Positions 24,769 through 33,234 of a DNA stretch of 64,000 nt are shown here, in pieces. Made by a program: the position numbers and the translations under genes. How positions within the stretch are numbered: the stretch's first letter is position 1; each line of letters begins with the position of its first letter. Origin of the DNA: Eledone cirrhosa (Eukaryota; Mollusca; Cephalopoda; Octopoda; Eledonidae); the NCBI GenBank assembly GCA_964016885.1, contig OZ024742.1, forward strand, positions 355,944,382 to 356,008,381, written 5' to 3'. The notes beneath the pieces were generated by a model that was given only the letters and a program-made list of their open reading frames with translations, was not told where the DNA came from and did not search any database.

Positions 24769-25404
24769 TTAAACCTTATTTAATGTTGGTCTATATTTTT
24801 GAATAAACATATTTTCCTTATTTATTCGCATTTGTTCTGTTGTATTGTTAGCGCAAAGGTAAAATGGGAAGACTTGGAATTTGGGTGTCTTATTACTTGC
24901 GCAAATGTCTAGATGTGCACTTAGTGGTATCTGTCTCGTGGTTGGATCTCGTAATTGTTGGCGATGAACTGTCATTCTGTTTCTGAGTGTGAGTTTAGTT
25001 TGTCCTATATAATCTTCATTGCATCCTTTACATTTAATGGCATAAATTAGATTTTTTGATGAGCAAGTGAAGTGATTTTTTACAGTAAAATTTTGTCCTG
25101 ATTTAAATGTATACGTGTTGCCTTCAATGAGGTGAGTGCAGGTTCCACAATTAGAGCGACCACATTTTTTGATACTTGGTTGTGGGTTTGTGGTAGGTAA
25201 TTTGGCATTGGTGAGTAATGTTTTCAGTGATTTTGGTTGTCTTTTGCTTTTGATTATTTTGTGTGTTTCAAGGGCTTTTTTCATTCTTGGGTTTTGTTTT
25301 TGTAGTGGGATGTTATTGTGAATAGTGTTGTAAGCTTTCGCATTTCTTTTATGACAACAGTACTTCCCTTGTCTGCTTCCTTAATTACAATGTCCGGATT
25401 GTTT
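24769..25404 (-). pseudogene. PLE family 1 copy with internal deletion
   Basis: The minus-strand frame 25284-24769 reproduces the last 171 residues of the right-hand protein (cysteine cluster, NLIYAIKCKGC, YIGQT and the C-terminal LNKV). Upstream a deletion joins the RT N-terminal ADKGSTVV block to the linker before the endonuclease, and the frame is lost at the junction. It cannot make a polymerase. The endonuclease part is intact. Confidence 0.9.
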
Positions 25405-25411
25405 TTTAGTT

Positions 25412-27589
25412 CAATTCACACCAACACCACAATATCCTAACCCCAACGATATAAATGACGATATCTCACACTTCTGTAGAAAATTACGTCTCACAGAGGA
25501 ATTCTTTGACAAGGAGAATAACGACGAATCAATTGTACGGAATAAAAGCAGCTACAACCCAACAAAAGGTAGAAACAGAGTTCTGGACAAATGTTGTGAC
25601 CACATAGCTACCTTCCCATACCATGAACTACCGCAACCTAAACCCAAACCCAACACAAGTCGAAGGGAATGGGAGATTATCCATGAACTAAAAAACAATC
25701 CGGACATTGTAATTATGGAAGCGGACAAGGGAAGTACTGTTGTCATTATGGAGGCTGAAAAATATAAAAATTCTATGTTCTCTCTCTTACAAAATGCTAA
25801 TTACTATGAAAGAGTAAAAAACTACCAGCAATCAAAAATAATGACCAAATTAAACACACTGATTTATCGATACCAGGAAGACCTAACTAAAAAGGAACGC
25901 GATTATTTAACAAATTTTGAATACAAAACCAGCAATCTTTACGGACGTCCGAAGATCCACAAATGTAAAATAATCAACGATGCCTGTAAACGATCCACCT
26001 CAGCCTGCGTGAACACACAATACCCCACAGACCTTAAATTAAGACCAATTGTAGCGGGCCCACAATGTGAAACACACAGATTGAGCAACTTTATAGACAT
26101 ACTACTGAAACCAATACTGAAACACATACCGAGCCTTGTAAGAGATGATCTGGACCTCTTAAACCACCTCCCCAAACATGTCAATAACGACACTATTATT
26201 GTGTCTTTCGATGTAGTGAATCTCTACACAACGATCCCACACCAATACGGACTAGAAGCAATAGGATTCTGGCTAGAGAAATATCCCAATGAGATACCTG
26301 ACAGAATAGAAAAAAGCTTCATCACCGAGGGATTAAAATTCATCCTACAGAACAACTTTTTTGATTTCGATGGCAATACTTACAAGCAAATATCGGGGAC
26401 TGCGATGGGCACAAAACCCGCTCCAACTTATGCCAACTTAGTCATGGCATACTTAGAAGTCCAGATATATGAACAGTCCAAATCAAAATACGGATTGAAC
26501 TTCCACAAATATTTATCAGAGAATTGGAAACGCTACTTGGATGATTGCCTCATTCTTTGGTCCCACACACTCGACCAACTGAAGGATTTCAAAAACTTAA
26601 TAAACGGCATCAATAACCACATCCAATTCACAATGGAATGCAGCCAAGATCAACTCCCATTTCTGGACATCTTAATCACAAAAAAAGACACAAATATCGA
26701 AACTGACATACACTACAAACCAACAGATTCCAAACAATATCTGCTATTCACCTCCAACCATCCAAAGCACACGAAGACGAACATTCCTTTTAATCTAGCA
26801 AGAAGAATTTGCACAATTGTCTCCAATTATGAAACGCGAAATAAAAGACTTCAAGAATTAAAGGAAATTCTACTTGAGAGAGAGTACCCACTATTACTAA
26901 TAAATAATGGAATAGAAAAGGCTAAAGCAATAGGCATTGATGAATTACGGAAACAGAAACAAATTCAAGGTACGTCCAATATTCTATCATATATCTCAAC
27001 ACACAACCCAAGAAATGCGGAAGCTTACAACACTATTCACAATAACATCCCACTACTAAAACAAAACCCAAGAATGAAAAAAGCCCTTGAAACACACAAA
27101 ATAATCAAAAGCAAAAGACAACCAAAATCACTGAAAACATTACTCACCAATGCCAAATTACCTACCACAAACCCACAACCAAGTATCAAAAAATGTGGTC
27201 GCTCTAATTGTGGAACCTGCACTCACCTCATTGAAGGCAACACGTATACATTTAAATCAGGACAAAATTTTACTGTAAAAAATCACTTCACTTGCTCATC
27301 AAAAAATCTAATTTATGCCATTAAATGTAAAGGATGCAATGAAGATTATATAGGACAAACTAAACTCACACTCAGAAACAGAATGACAGTTCATCGCCAA
27401 CAATTACGAGATCCAACCACGAGACAGATACCACTAAGTGCACATCTAGACATTTGCGCAAGTAATAAGACACCCAAATTCCAAGTCTTCCCATTTTACC
27501 TTTGCGCTAACAATACAACAGAACAAATGCGAATAAATAAGGAAAATATGTTTATTCAAAAATATAGACCAACATTAAATAAGGTTTAA
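25412..27589 (+). CDS. Penelope-like RT with GIY-YIG endonuclease
   Basis: The best-preserved coding region in the window. It would make the element's reverse transcriptase and nicking endonuclease, used for target-primed insertion. Counting from the first ATG at 25715, residues 77-83 are GRPKIHK, 165-174 FDVVNLYTTI, 228 onward GTAMGTKPAPTYANL, and 274-277 YLDD (RT active site). Residues 494-501 are CGRSNCGTC-like zinc ligands, 532 onward LIYAIKCKGC, and 545 YIGQT with downstream LRNRM (GIY-YIG catalytic region). The frame is open from 25412 with no earlier Met, so the true N-terminus was lost at the inverted junction. Without that loss the protein would be over 726 residues. Confidence 0.9.
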   Translation, partial: QFTPTPQYPNPNDINDDISHFCRKLRLTEEFFDKENNDESIVRNKSSYNPTKGRNRVLDKCCDHIATFPYHELPQPKPKPNTSRREWEIIHELKNNPDIVIMEADKGSTVVIMEAEKYKNSMFSLLQNANYYERVKNYQQSKIMTKLNTLIYRYQEDLTKKERDYLTNFEYKTSNLYGRPKIHKCKIINDACKRSTSACVNTQYPTDLKLRPIVAGPQCETHRLSNFIDILLKPILKHIPSLVRDDLDLLNHLPKHVNNDTIIVSFDVVNLYTTIPHQYGLEAIGFWLEKYPNEIPDRIEKSFITEGLKFILQNNFFDFDGNTYKQISGTAMGTKPAPTYANLVMAYLEVQIYEQSKSKYGLNFHKYLSENWKRYLDDCLILWSHTLDQLKDFKNLINGINNHIQFTMECSQDQLPFLDILITKKDTNIETDIHYKPTDSKQYLLFTSNHPKHTKTNIPFNLARRICTIVSNYETRNKRLQELKEILLEREYPLLLINNGIEKAKAIGIDELRKQKQIQGTSNILSYISTHNPRNAEAYNTIHNNIPLLKQNPRMKKALETHKIIKSKRQPKSLKTLLTNAKLPTTNPQPSIKKCGRSNCGTCTHLIEGNTYTFKSGQNFTVKNHFTCSSKNLIYAIKCKGCNEDYIGQTKLTLRNRMTVHRQQLRDPTTRQIPLSAHLDICASNKTPKFQVFPFYLCANNTTEQMRINKENMFIQKYRPTLNKV

Positions 27590-28079
27590 TATACATTATG
27601 TCAACACCACAATATGACATACACACACACACACATAACACCTTCTACTTTAGAAAATAAAAACCCGAACTAAATAAACCTTAAACATACGTTTGCGCTG
27701 GCAATACAACAGCAAACACGAAAAAGTCAGGAAAATATGTTCATTCAAAAATATTCCTACTAAAGGAATCATTTTCCTACACACACACATACACACACAC
27801 ACAATATATATATACATATATATATATTCTCTTCATCTTAACATGCTAACCATACTCCCACACACATAACACCCATACACACACATAACAACCCCCACAC
27901 CTACAACACCCTCCCCATTTCTACTAATAGAACCACTTTCCTACACATATATATATACACACACACAAAATATATATTCTCTCTAACATACTCGCACACA
28001 CACACATAACACCCATATACACACACACACAACTCCCTCCCCCATCTCTACTAATAGAATCATCTTCCAATACACACAT

Positions 28080-28112
<33 letters not shown>

Positions 28113-28628
28113 AGCACACAAATAAACACATATCTTCAGTCTCAATAGCAAATCTGAACTCTGACACCTGAACTCTGACAGCTGGCCATATTCACTGAAC
28201 CAGAACATTTCTCCCAATCCCTTTTCCCTTGACCACTATCTCTCCATTGTCATAACATTCACTATAAAGACTACAGAATAGTTTTCCAAATAAGGGCGCA
28301 AAAATGTAATGAAAACTTGTTCACTTGACAGCCAAATTTCATTTATAACCAACCAAAAAAAAGCCTTCGTGAGTCTCATTTTTTCAAGTAAAAAGAAATT
28401 CAAACACTCATATATGAAAAAACAACCTGTGACAACCCCCCCCCCTCTCTTATTTGAAGAACTATTGTAACGCGAACTGGCGTGAAATTTATTATAATTA
28501 TTGACAAACCAATCAAATTACTTCTCGAAAAACCTGGTTTTCGAGCCACTTTTTCCATATAAAACAAGTAACATTTAGAGACCAACCAGATGTGAGAAAA
28601 ACCACAGACCCTCCATCTCAACTCACCT
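27590..28628 (+). mobile_element. PLE family 1 3' untranslated region
   Basis: Contains CA-rich and TA-rich stretches (27620-28130) and then CCTCTCTTATTTGAAGAACT. It matches 24768-23735 in inverse orientation with few differences. No gene is visible. Confidence 0.75.
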
Positions 28629-28630
28629 CA

Positions 28631-28668
28631 CCTTTTGAAAAGCAGAAGAACTGCGAAACCGGTAAAGG
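28631..28668 (+). ncRNA. Hammerhead-like motif, loopless (dimer-type) helix III
   Basis: Helix I CCTT (28631-28634) pairs AAGG (28665-28668). Helix II GCAG/CTGC is perfect. GAAA is followed by an ACCGGT palindrome and the triplet GUA. A self-complementary helix III is known from hammerheads that work as dimers. The core reads TTGAAAA instead of CTGANGA, two changes, so this copy is probably dead. Confidence 0.45.
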
Positions 28669-28737
28669 AACCAAATAAATATATATATTTAAAAAAAAAA
28701 TAAGACTTCAGTTGCATTTTCGATTTCATCCCTTTTT

Positions 28738-28740
<3 letters not shown>

Positions 28741-28773
<33 letters not shown>
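28741..28773. repeat. (TA)n right of the PLE inverted dimer
   Basis: Forms the boundary between the PLE dimer and the next foldback. Confidence 0.95.
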
Positions 28774-28774
<1 letters not shown>

Positions 28775-28777
<3 letters not shown>

Positions 28778-29268
28778 GTAATCTGTAATAATAATATTCG
28801 ATTTGTTTGCAATTATGCAAACAAGCCTCATTTTTAAAGCCATGTCAGTAGAATGAGCCTCTCCTGAATTTGGCAGAGCCGGCCATTTATCAATCGTATA
28901 CAGGAAACTGACTGGCCAGTCTGCTGGTATGCAAATATGGCTGATCAGTGGATCTGCTAATATGCGGATCTGACTGATCAGCCAGTCTGCTAATATGCAA
29001 ATCAGGCCAATCAGTCGCTTTATATTTTAGAAAAGATCATATATCTTCACAAGCTCTGACGATTGGCAAGTGAATAGTAAGCTGTACTGATGAAGGGTGA
29101 CACCTAGAAACATTAGTGTCTGCAGGGTTCTCTTTACAAGCCAACACAATATCAAGAATGAGGGGCTCATTCTACTGACGTGCCTTTATAAATTAGGCTA
29201 GGTCGCATAACTGCAAATGAATCGAATATTATTATTAATATTCGAAAAACTCAGATTACATTTATTGT
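28775..29268. mobile_element. Foldback element carrying a hammerhead
   Basis: The arms 28775-28870 and about 29150-29268 are inverted and share AAATGTAATCTG, AATATTCGAT and GTCAGTAGAATGAGCC. The interior has a triplicated AATATG-CAAATC-GGCCAATCAGT motif (28925-29005) and the hammerhead at 29081-29126. It adjoins (TA)n on the left. No coding part is seen. Confidence 0.75.
29081..29126 (+). ncRNA. Hammerhead ribozyme, complete
   Basis: Helix I CTGTA (29082-29086) pairs TGCAG (29121-29125) with one wobble. The core is CTGATGA (29087-29093). Helix II is GGGT/ACCT with a 3-base loop. GAAA is at 29107-29110. Helix III ACAT/GTGT has a TA loop, and the cleavage triplet GUC is at 29118-29120. All invariant core positions are present. 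Type I arrangement. Confidence 0.78.
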
Positions 29269-29547
29269 ATTCAGACGTATCTGAGGACCTTGCGAATTTC
29301 AGAGTCAGGTTCGATATGCCTCGAGCTGGTCGTCAGAGAAACGATTATAATATGTCCAATAAATTCCATTCGTCGCAACACTGATTCTCTTCTTTTCTGT
29401 GATATCAAACTCTGCTCTATGAGAGCATCGAGTGCTCCAACGGCCTACCACATACGGACGCTTTAAGCATCCAGCACCAATTATATATATATATATGTTT
29501 TAGGTATATCCAAAGGAAAAGCAAAGGAAAAAAAGAGTGCTCTATGT

Positions 29548-29712
29548 ATAGAACAGAGCTATTTAATTAGAAAGGGAACAACACAATATATACATCTGTT
29601 ATAATATCTCTGTCTGACGACCGATCCAGGCGTATATTATCATTGTCTGGGATCCAGAAACCTTTGGTAATGGAGTAGTTATATTTTGTGTTGTTCACTT
29701 TCTAATTAAATA
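29548..29712 (+). mobile_element. Compact hairpin element with a hammerhead at its centre
   Basis: TTTAATTAGAAAGGGAACAA at 29550 is mirrored by TTGTTCACTTTCTAATTAAA ending near 29708. The hammerhead lies between the arms, so the arms extend its helix I to roughly 45-50 bp with gaps. (TA)n flanks it (29482-29496 some 50 bp to the left, 29708-29725 directly right). At about 165 bp it is the smallest self-contained carrier in the window. Confidence 0.7.
29608..29675 (+). ncRNA. Hammerhead ribozyme, complete
   Basis: Helix I CTCTGT (29608-29613) pairs ATGGAG (29670-29675) with two wobbles. The core is CTGACGA (29614-29620). Helix II is GATCCAG/CTGG-ATC with one bulged G and a 17-base loop. GAAA is at 29657-29660. 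Helix III is ACC/GGT with a TTT loop, and the triplet GUA is at 29667-29669. A relative with the same helix III and a different helix II is at 36880-36947. Confidence 0.75.
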
Positions 29713-29724
29713 TATATATATATA

Positions 29725-29830
29725 TCATCATCATCATCATCATCATTTTACCCTGCTTGCAAGGGTTGGACGAGTCCTATTCAGCACAGCATCTCTCCAC
29801 TTGTCACGGTCCTTCGTCATCTCCTCGGTG
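29725..29830 (-). mobile_element. Retroposon tail fragment
   Basis: (ATC)n followed by TTTTACCCTGCTTGCAAGGG, the end shared with the SINEs at 31395, 48911 and 51789 on the other strand. It diverges after about 45 bp. Confidence 0.7.
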
Positions 29831-30477
29831 TGTGTGTGTATGTGTGTGTGTTTGCTGCTATTTTTGGCAGCTTCACTTATCACCAAGTGGTTCTTTCTCT
29901 CTTTGATTCATAAACCAAATAATCAATTACAAAGTCTATATCAATCATGTCATGTCAAAATCTTCAATAATACTGCAAGATAAAAAGATAATAAAAAAAC
30001 AAGCTTAGCTCTCTGAAAAAAAGTAATAATATCTAAAATAAAAAGTACTCTGACTTTTTCTACTAAATTTTTTTAACCAATCCCGCAATAATTACAAATG
30101 CTATGAACACACTACAAGCCATCTCCTTGATATGGTCGATTTAAAGTCATATGCAACCGACAAAATACATTTCGAGGTTTTATAAAAACTGTACATTGTT
30201 AGGAAAATATTCTGATAGCTAATCTAAGATGGGACAAATTAATTAAAACTCAAAATAATAAGTTAGATTGAGATACCGAAATCAAAGAAGCCATTATACC
30301 AGTACTTAGGAATAAATGAATCTGATAAGATAAAATATACATGAAAATTACAAAAGTGTCTATTTATTCTTATGCATTACTCTTTTATTGGTTTTAGTTC
30401 TTGGGCAGTAATGAGGCTGAGACAAGATCTTCAAGAGTTTTAGTTGATCATATCAACTAATATTGACTTCAAATCTA
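29831..30477. other. AT-rich unique DNA
   Basis: No feature recognised. Confidence 0.4.
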
Positions 30478-30672
30478 GACACAAGGCCAGAAACATTGCA
30501 GGAGGGTAAAGTCAATTAAATTGACTCCAGTGTATTACTGTGCTTTATTTTATCGACTCCCTTAAGGATAAAAAGCAAAGCTAACATTGGTGGAATTTGA
30601 ACTCAGAAGGCAAAGGGTTGTAACTCTATGCCACAAAGCATAATGCCTGACGTTCTATCGATACAGGCAACC
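30478..30672 (-). mobile_element. tRNA(Lys)-type SINE
   Basis: ACACAAGGCCAGAAACATTG, TTTATCGACTCCCTTAAGGA, AAAAGCAAAGCTAACATTGG and GTGGAATTTGAACTCAGAAG in family order, ending near CAACCCACCGCC. First of three or four copies in the same orientation. Confidence 0.8.
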
Positions 30673-30711
30673 CACCGCCCTAATATCAACTAATAAGGAT
30701 TTCAAATTTAG

Positions 30712-30905
30712 ACACAAGGCCAGCAAATTAAAAGGGAAGGAAAAATTGCTTAAATCAACCCATTACATGACTGGCACTTTATTTTACCAAACCTGGAAAG
30801 ATAAAAGGCAAAGATGACCTCAGACCATGAGGCTGGAAATGAACTCAGAGATGAACTCAAACCATAATGGTATTTTGTTCAATATTCTACCAATGCTGCC
30901 AATCC
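30712..30905 (-). mobile_element. tRNA(Lys)-type SINE
   Basis: Second copy: ACACAAGGCCAGCAAATT, TTTATTTTACCAAACCTGGA, AAAAGGCAAAGATGACCTCA, then a small internal duplication of GAACTCAGAGATGAACTCA. Confidence 0.75.
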
Positions 30906-30929
30906 ACCACCTTTAGATAATTTCTAATT

Positions 30930-31115
30930 TAGATACATAGGCAATAATTTGTTGTGTGAGGAAACTTGCTTAGACCAACTCCAGTATAGGACTGGTATTT
31001 TGTTTTATCGAAGAAAAGCAAAGTGCTGGGATTTGAACTCAGAACAAGGGCAATAACTAAATACCAAGAAACATTTCCTCTGATGCTCTAAAAATTCTGT
31101 CAATCCACCACTTTC
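30930..31115 (-). mobile_element. tRNA(Lys)-type SINE, internally deleted
   Basis: Third copy: TAGGCAATAATTTGTTGTGT, GGTATTTTGTTTTATCGA, AGAAAAGCAAAGTGCTGG, GATTTGAACTCAGAACAAG. The segment between the ATCGA and GCAAAG words is shortened. Confidence 0.7.
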
Positions 31116-31394
31116 ATGGTATGGCAAGGTATAGACCCTAAGTTGTGAGGGAGTCACAGTGACACCATATTCACATACAGCATTTCTTAGGGCATTTTTT
31201 AAACATAGCTTAGCCTGTCTTCTCTCCAGGTCTGAGTATAGCAGATTTTTTCCAGAGAAGGAATGAGAGTGAAAGAAAAGAAGTCAGAAAGAGATATAGA
31301 GGAAGAATTGACCCTAGCACTAGACTGGTACTTTTCTTGTCGACCTCGAATGGATTAAAAGCAAAGTTTACTTCGGTGAGATTTGAACTAGTTG

Positions 31395-31466
31395 TCCCAT
31401 GTGGTCTAGTGGTTAGAATTCCTGGCTTTCACCCAGGCGGCTCGGGTTCGATTCCCGGAATGGGGA
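31395..31466 (+). tRNA. tRNA-Glu(TTC) sequence, the head of a SINE
   Basis: A full 72-base tRNA cloverleaf. The anticodon stem CCTGG/CCAGG encloses CTTTCAC with anticodon TTC. The A box TGGTCTAGTGGTTAGAATTC and B box GGTTCGATTCC are intact, and the T arm is good. The acceptor stem has a T-G first pair and a G-A mismatch at 7-66. It continues without a break into a SINE body and GATGACGATGG tail. I therefore read it as the promoter head of a young SINE, not a working tRNA gene, though such a fold could still be processed. Confidence 0.8.
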
Positions 31467-31530
31467 CGGCATATGTTTTGTTCCACCCTTGCAAGCAGGG
31501 AAAAGTGGACGTAAAATGATGACGATGGTG
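31395..31530 (+). mobile_element. tRNA(Glu)-headed SINE
   Basis: The 72-base tRNA head is followed by CGGCATATGTTTTGTTCCAC, CTTGCAAGCAGGGAAAAGTG, GACGTAAAATGATGACGATG. The last 40 bases are the same 3' end as the retroposon tails elsewhere, consistent with a SINE that borrows a LINE 3' end for mobilisation. The head matches a standard tRNA-Glu at nearly every position, suggesting recent activity. Confidence 0.85.
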
Positions 31531-31612
31531 AAAGCAAAGAGCTGGAGCAAATTCCAGAAAGCATGCTATCTGACATTCTAATGAATCTGTAAATTCACTG
31601 CCATATTGACTA

Positions 31613-32250
31613 ATATTAAAAACCAAACTCAATGCTAAAAGTGTGATTATAGTTATGAATAAATACATTAGTAAGCTAGACAGTAAAACAGGAATTTAAC
31701 TGATGAGCAAAGATAAGAAACTCAATCCAAAAGATTATATAGGCTGGATGTATCTACTATGTACAGAAGTAGGAAGATCTTTGAAGAGATACTCAACTAC
31801 TATGAAACAATCTCTGTGAACTGAGAAAAATACTGAGATGAAAGCAATGTAGAATAATTAGCAAAAGAATAGAACATTAAAGAAGTTTTCTCCTGATATA
31901 AAGAAGCAAAATACATCAAAGTAAAAGAAATAGTGATGAACAATGTATCATTTAATGTCTCTTCCTAATTTTGGCATGAGTTGACATATACTTATGTATA
32001 TACATATATAGAGAGATATAGATGTAGATGTGAATGTGAGTGTTAGTCCTGTGTTCAATCAGGAGTAACCACAGTAAATAAGGTACATAATATATTAGTA
32101 AGTACAAACATGATTTTTAATGTAGAAATGGCTTCTACAGGACTAGAACTGTTTTATTCAAAATAAATCAGCAGGAAAAAAGCACTGTTGATTTTGTTTG
32201 AATGAAAGAGCTCAACTCTTGTAGAAGCCATTTGTATATTTACATACGTT
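31613..32250. other. AT-rich unique DNA
   Basis: No feature recognised. A small ATAGATGTAGATGTGA run is at 32012-32042. Confidence 0.4.
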
Positions 32251-32261
32251 TTTATATATAT

Positions 32262-32378
32262 ATATATAATTATATTAATAAGAGGAATTCCAACTTTGTC
32301 TGATTTACTCGTTTTATTTACAGGATTGTAAATAAAACGAGTAAATCAGACAAAGTTGGAGTTCCTCTTATTAATATA
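32262..32378. repeat. Near-perfect foldback, arms about 52 bp
   Basis: ATTATATTAATAAGAGGAAT, TCCAACTTTGTCTGATTTAC and TCGTTTTATTTAC are mirrored around AGGATTG with about one mismatch. TA-rich sequence precedes it. A single arm of the same element is at 55108-55163, next to a (TA)n tract. Confidence 0.93.
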
Positions 32379-32574
32379 ATCTTCTATACACAATCATACA
32401 CACCCGTGTATATTTACCTATCTATATAATTATATATACATCCATTTTTCTCTCTAGTAATACAAAAGAAAGGCCCAAGCCTTCTGAAAGGCCCAAGCTG
32501 AAGTATATATGCAGTATGCACCGACCCACCCTCCCAAACAACCACTTGAGGACAGGCCGGCGTAAATGCATCCA

Positions 32575-32818
32575 GTGAAGCCTCCACCCCACACTGTAAA
32601 GTCTTCATGTAGGCATCACAACAAAAAGCACCCAGTACTCACTGTGAATGAGGTTAGCATTAGAAAGGGCATCCAGCTGTAGAAACAAGGCCAGAATCAG
32701 TCATGTATGAGCGAGACATGGTCACCTGACCTAGCATAGCCCATAACAGAACAACTTGTCTAACCCATGCTAGCATGGAAAATAGATGTAAAACGGTGGT
32801 GTTGATGAGGATATATGT
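32575..32818 (+). mobile_element. Retroposon 3' tail, (GAT)n-type end
   Basis: CCACACTGTAAAGTCTTCAT, AAAAAGCACCCAGTACTCAC, AAGGGCATCCAGCTGTAG, TAACCCATGCTAGCATGG and a GTTGATGAGG end. Confidence 0.88.
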
Positions 32819-32884
32819 ATATAGACACAAATATATATATATCATTATCATGATATATGGGCATATATATGTCTATATTATGTT

Positions 32885-33176
32885 TGTACCACAAAACATC
32901 CAGCCCATATTATAAAGTGGTCATGTAGGTGTCATGATAAAAGGCACCCAGCCTAGACTGTAAAGTGGTTGTGTAAAAGACACGGCAAAAGCACCCAGCA
33001 TACACTGTAAATGTGTTTGGCGTTAGGAAGTGCATCCAGCCATAGAAAACTAGCCAGATCAATCCTATATGAGCAAGACAAGGTCACCTGACACAAGTTG
33101 CCTCTAAATAGGACAAAATGCCTCTAAATGGGACAAAGCATGGAAGATGGACATTAAACAATGATGAATATGATGA

Positions 33177-33178
<2 letters not shown>
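32885..33178 (+). mobile_element. Retroposon 3' tail
   Basis: About three 48-bp-type units starting from 32895, then GTGTTTGGCGTTAGGAAGTG, ATGAGCAAGACAAGGTCACC and a short GATGAATATGATGA end. It contains a small duplication, AAATGGGACAAA. Confidence 0.85.

Positions 33179-33233
<55 letters not shown>
33179..33233. repeat. (CT)n then (TA)n
   Basis: A microsatellite joining the retroposon tail to the pogo-type element. Confidence 0.93.

Positions 33234-33234
<1 letters not shown>

Larger units (their letters stand above)
23615..28748. mobile_element. PLE family 1 inverted dimer (head to head)
   Basis: Two copies of one Penelope-like element face away from a junction near 25405-25412. The right copy (plus strand, 25412-28748) is nearly complete. 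The left copy (minus strand, 25404-23615) has lost about 1.26 kb of RT core, jumping from the equivalent of 25747 to the equivalent of 27012. The two arms are near-identical over about 1.7 kb covering the endonuclease and 3' UTR. The same CA/TG microsatellite-bearing UTR appears in both. (TA)n lies at each outer end. Confidence 0.9.
31312..31612 (-). mobile_element. tRNA(Lys)-type SINE split by another SINE
   Basis: The left part 31312-31393 ends at GAGATTTGAACTA. The right part about 31545-31612 resumes with AATTCCAGAAAGCATGCTA and ends AATTCACTGCC, the usual end of this family. The tRNA(Glu)-headed SINE lies between. Confidence 0.7.

Noticed and set aside
29285..29345. CTGAGGACCTTGCGAA (plus) and CTGACGACCAGC (minus)
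   Set aside because: GAAA is replaced by GAAT and GAAC respectively, and helices do not form.
31395..31466. Functional host tRNA-Glu gene
   Set aside because: The sequence runs without a terminator into a SINE body and tail, and the acceptor stem has a mismatch. The SINE explanation is better.
31693..31720. CTGATGA followed by GAAAC
   Set aside because: The ten bases between cannot form helix II.
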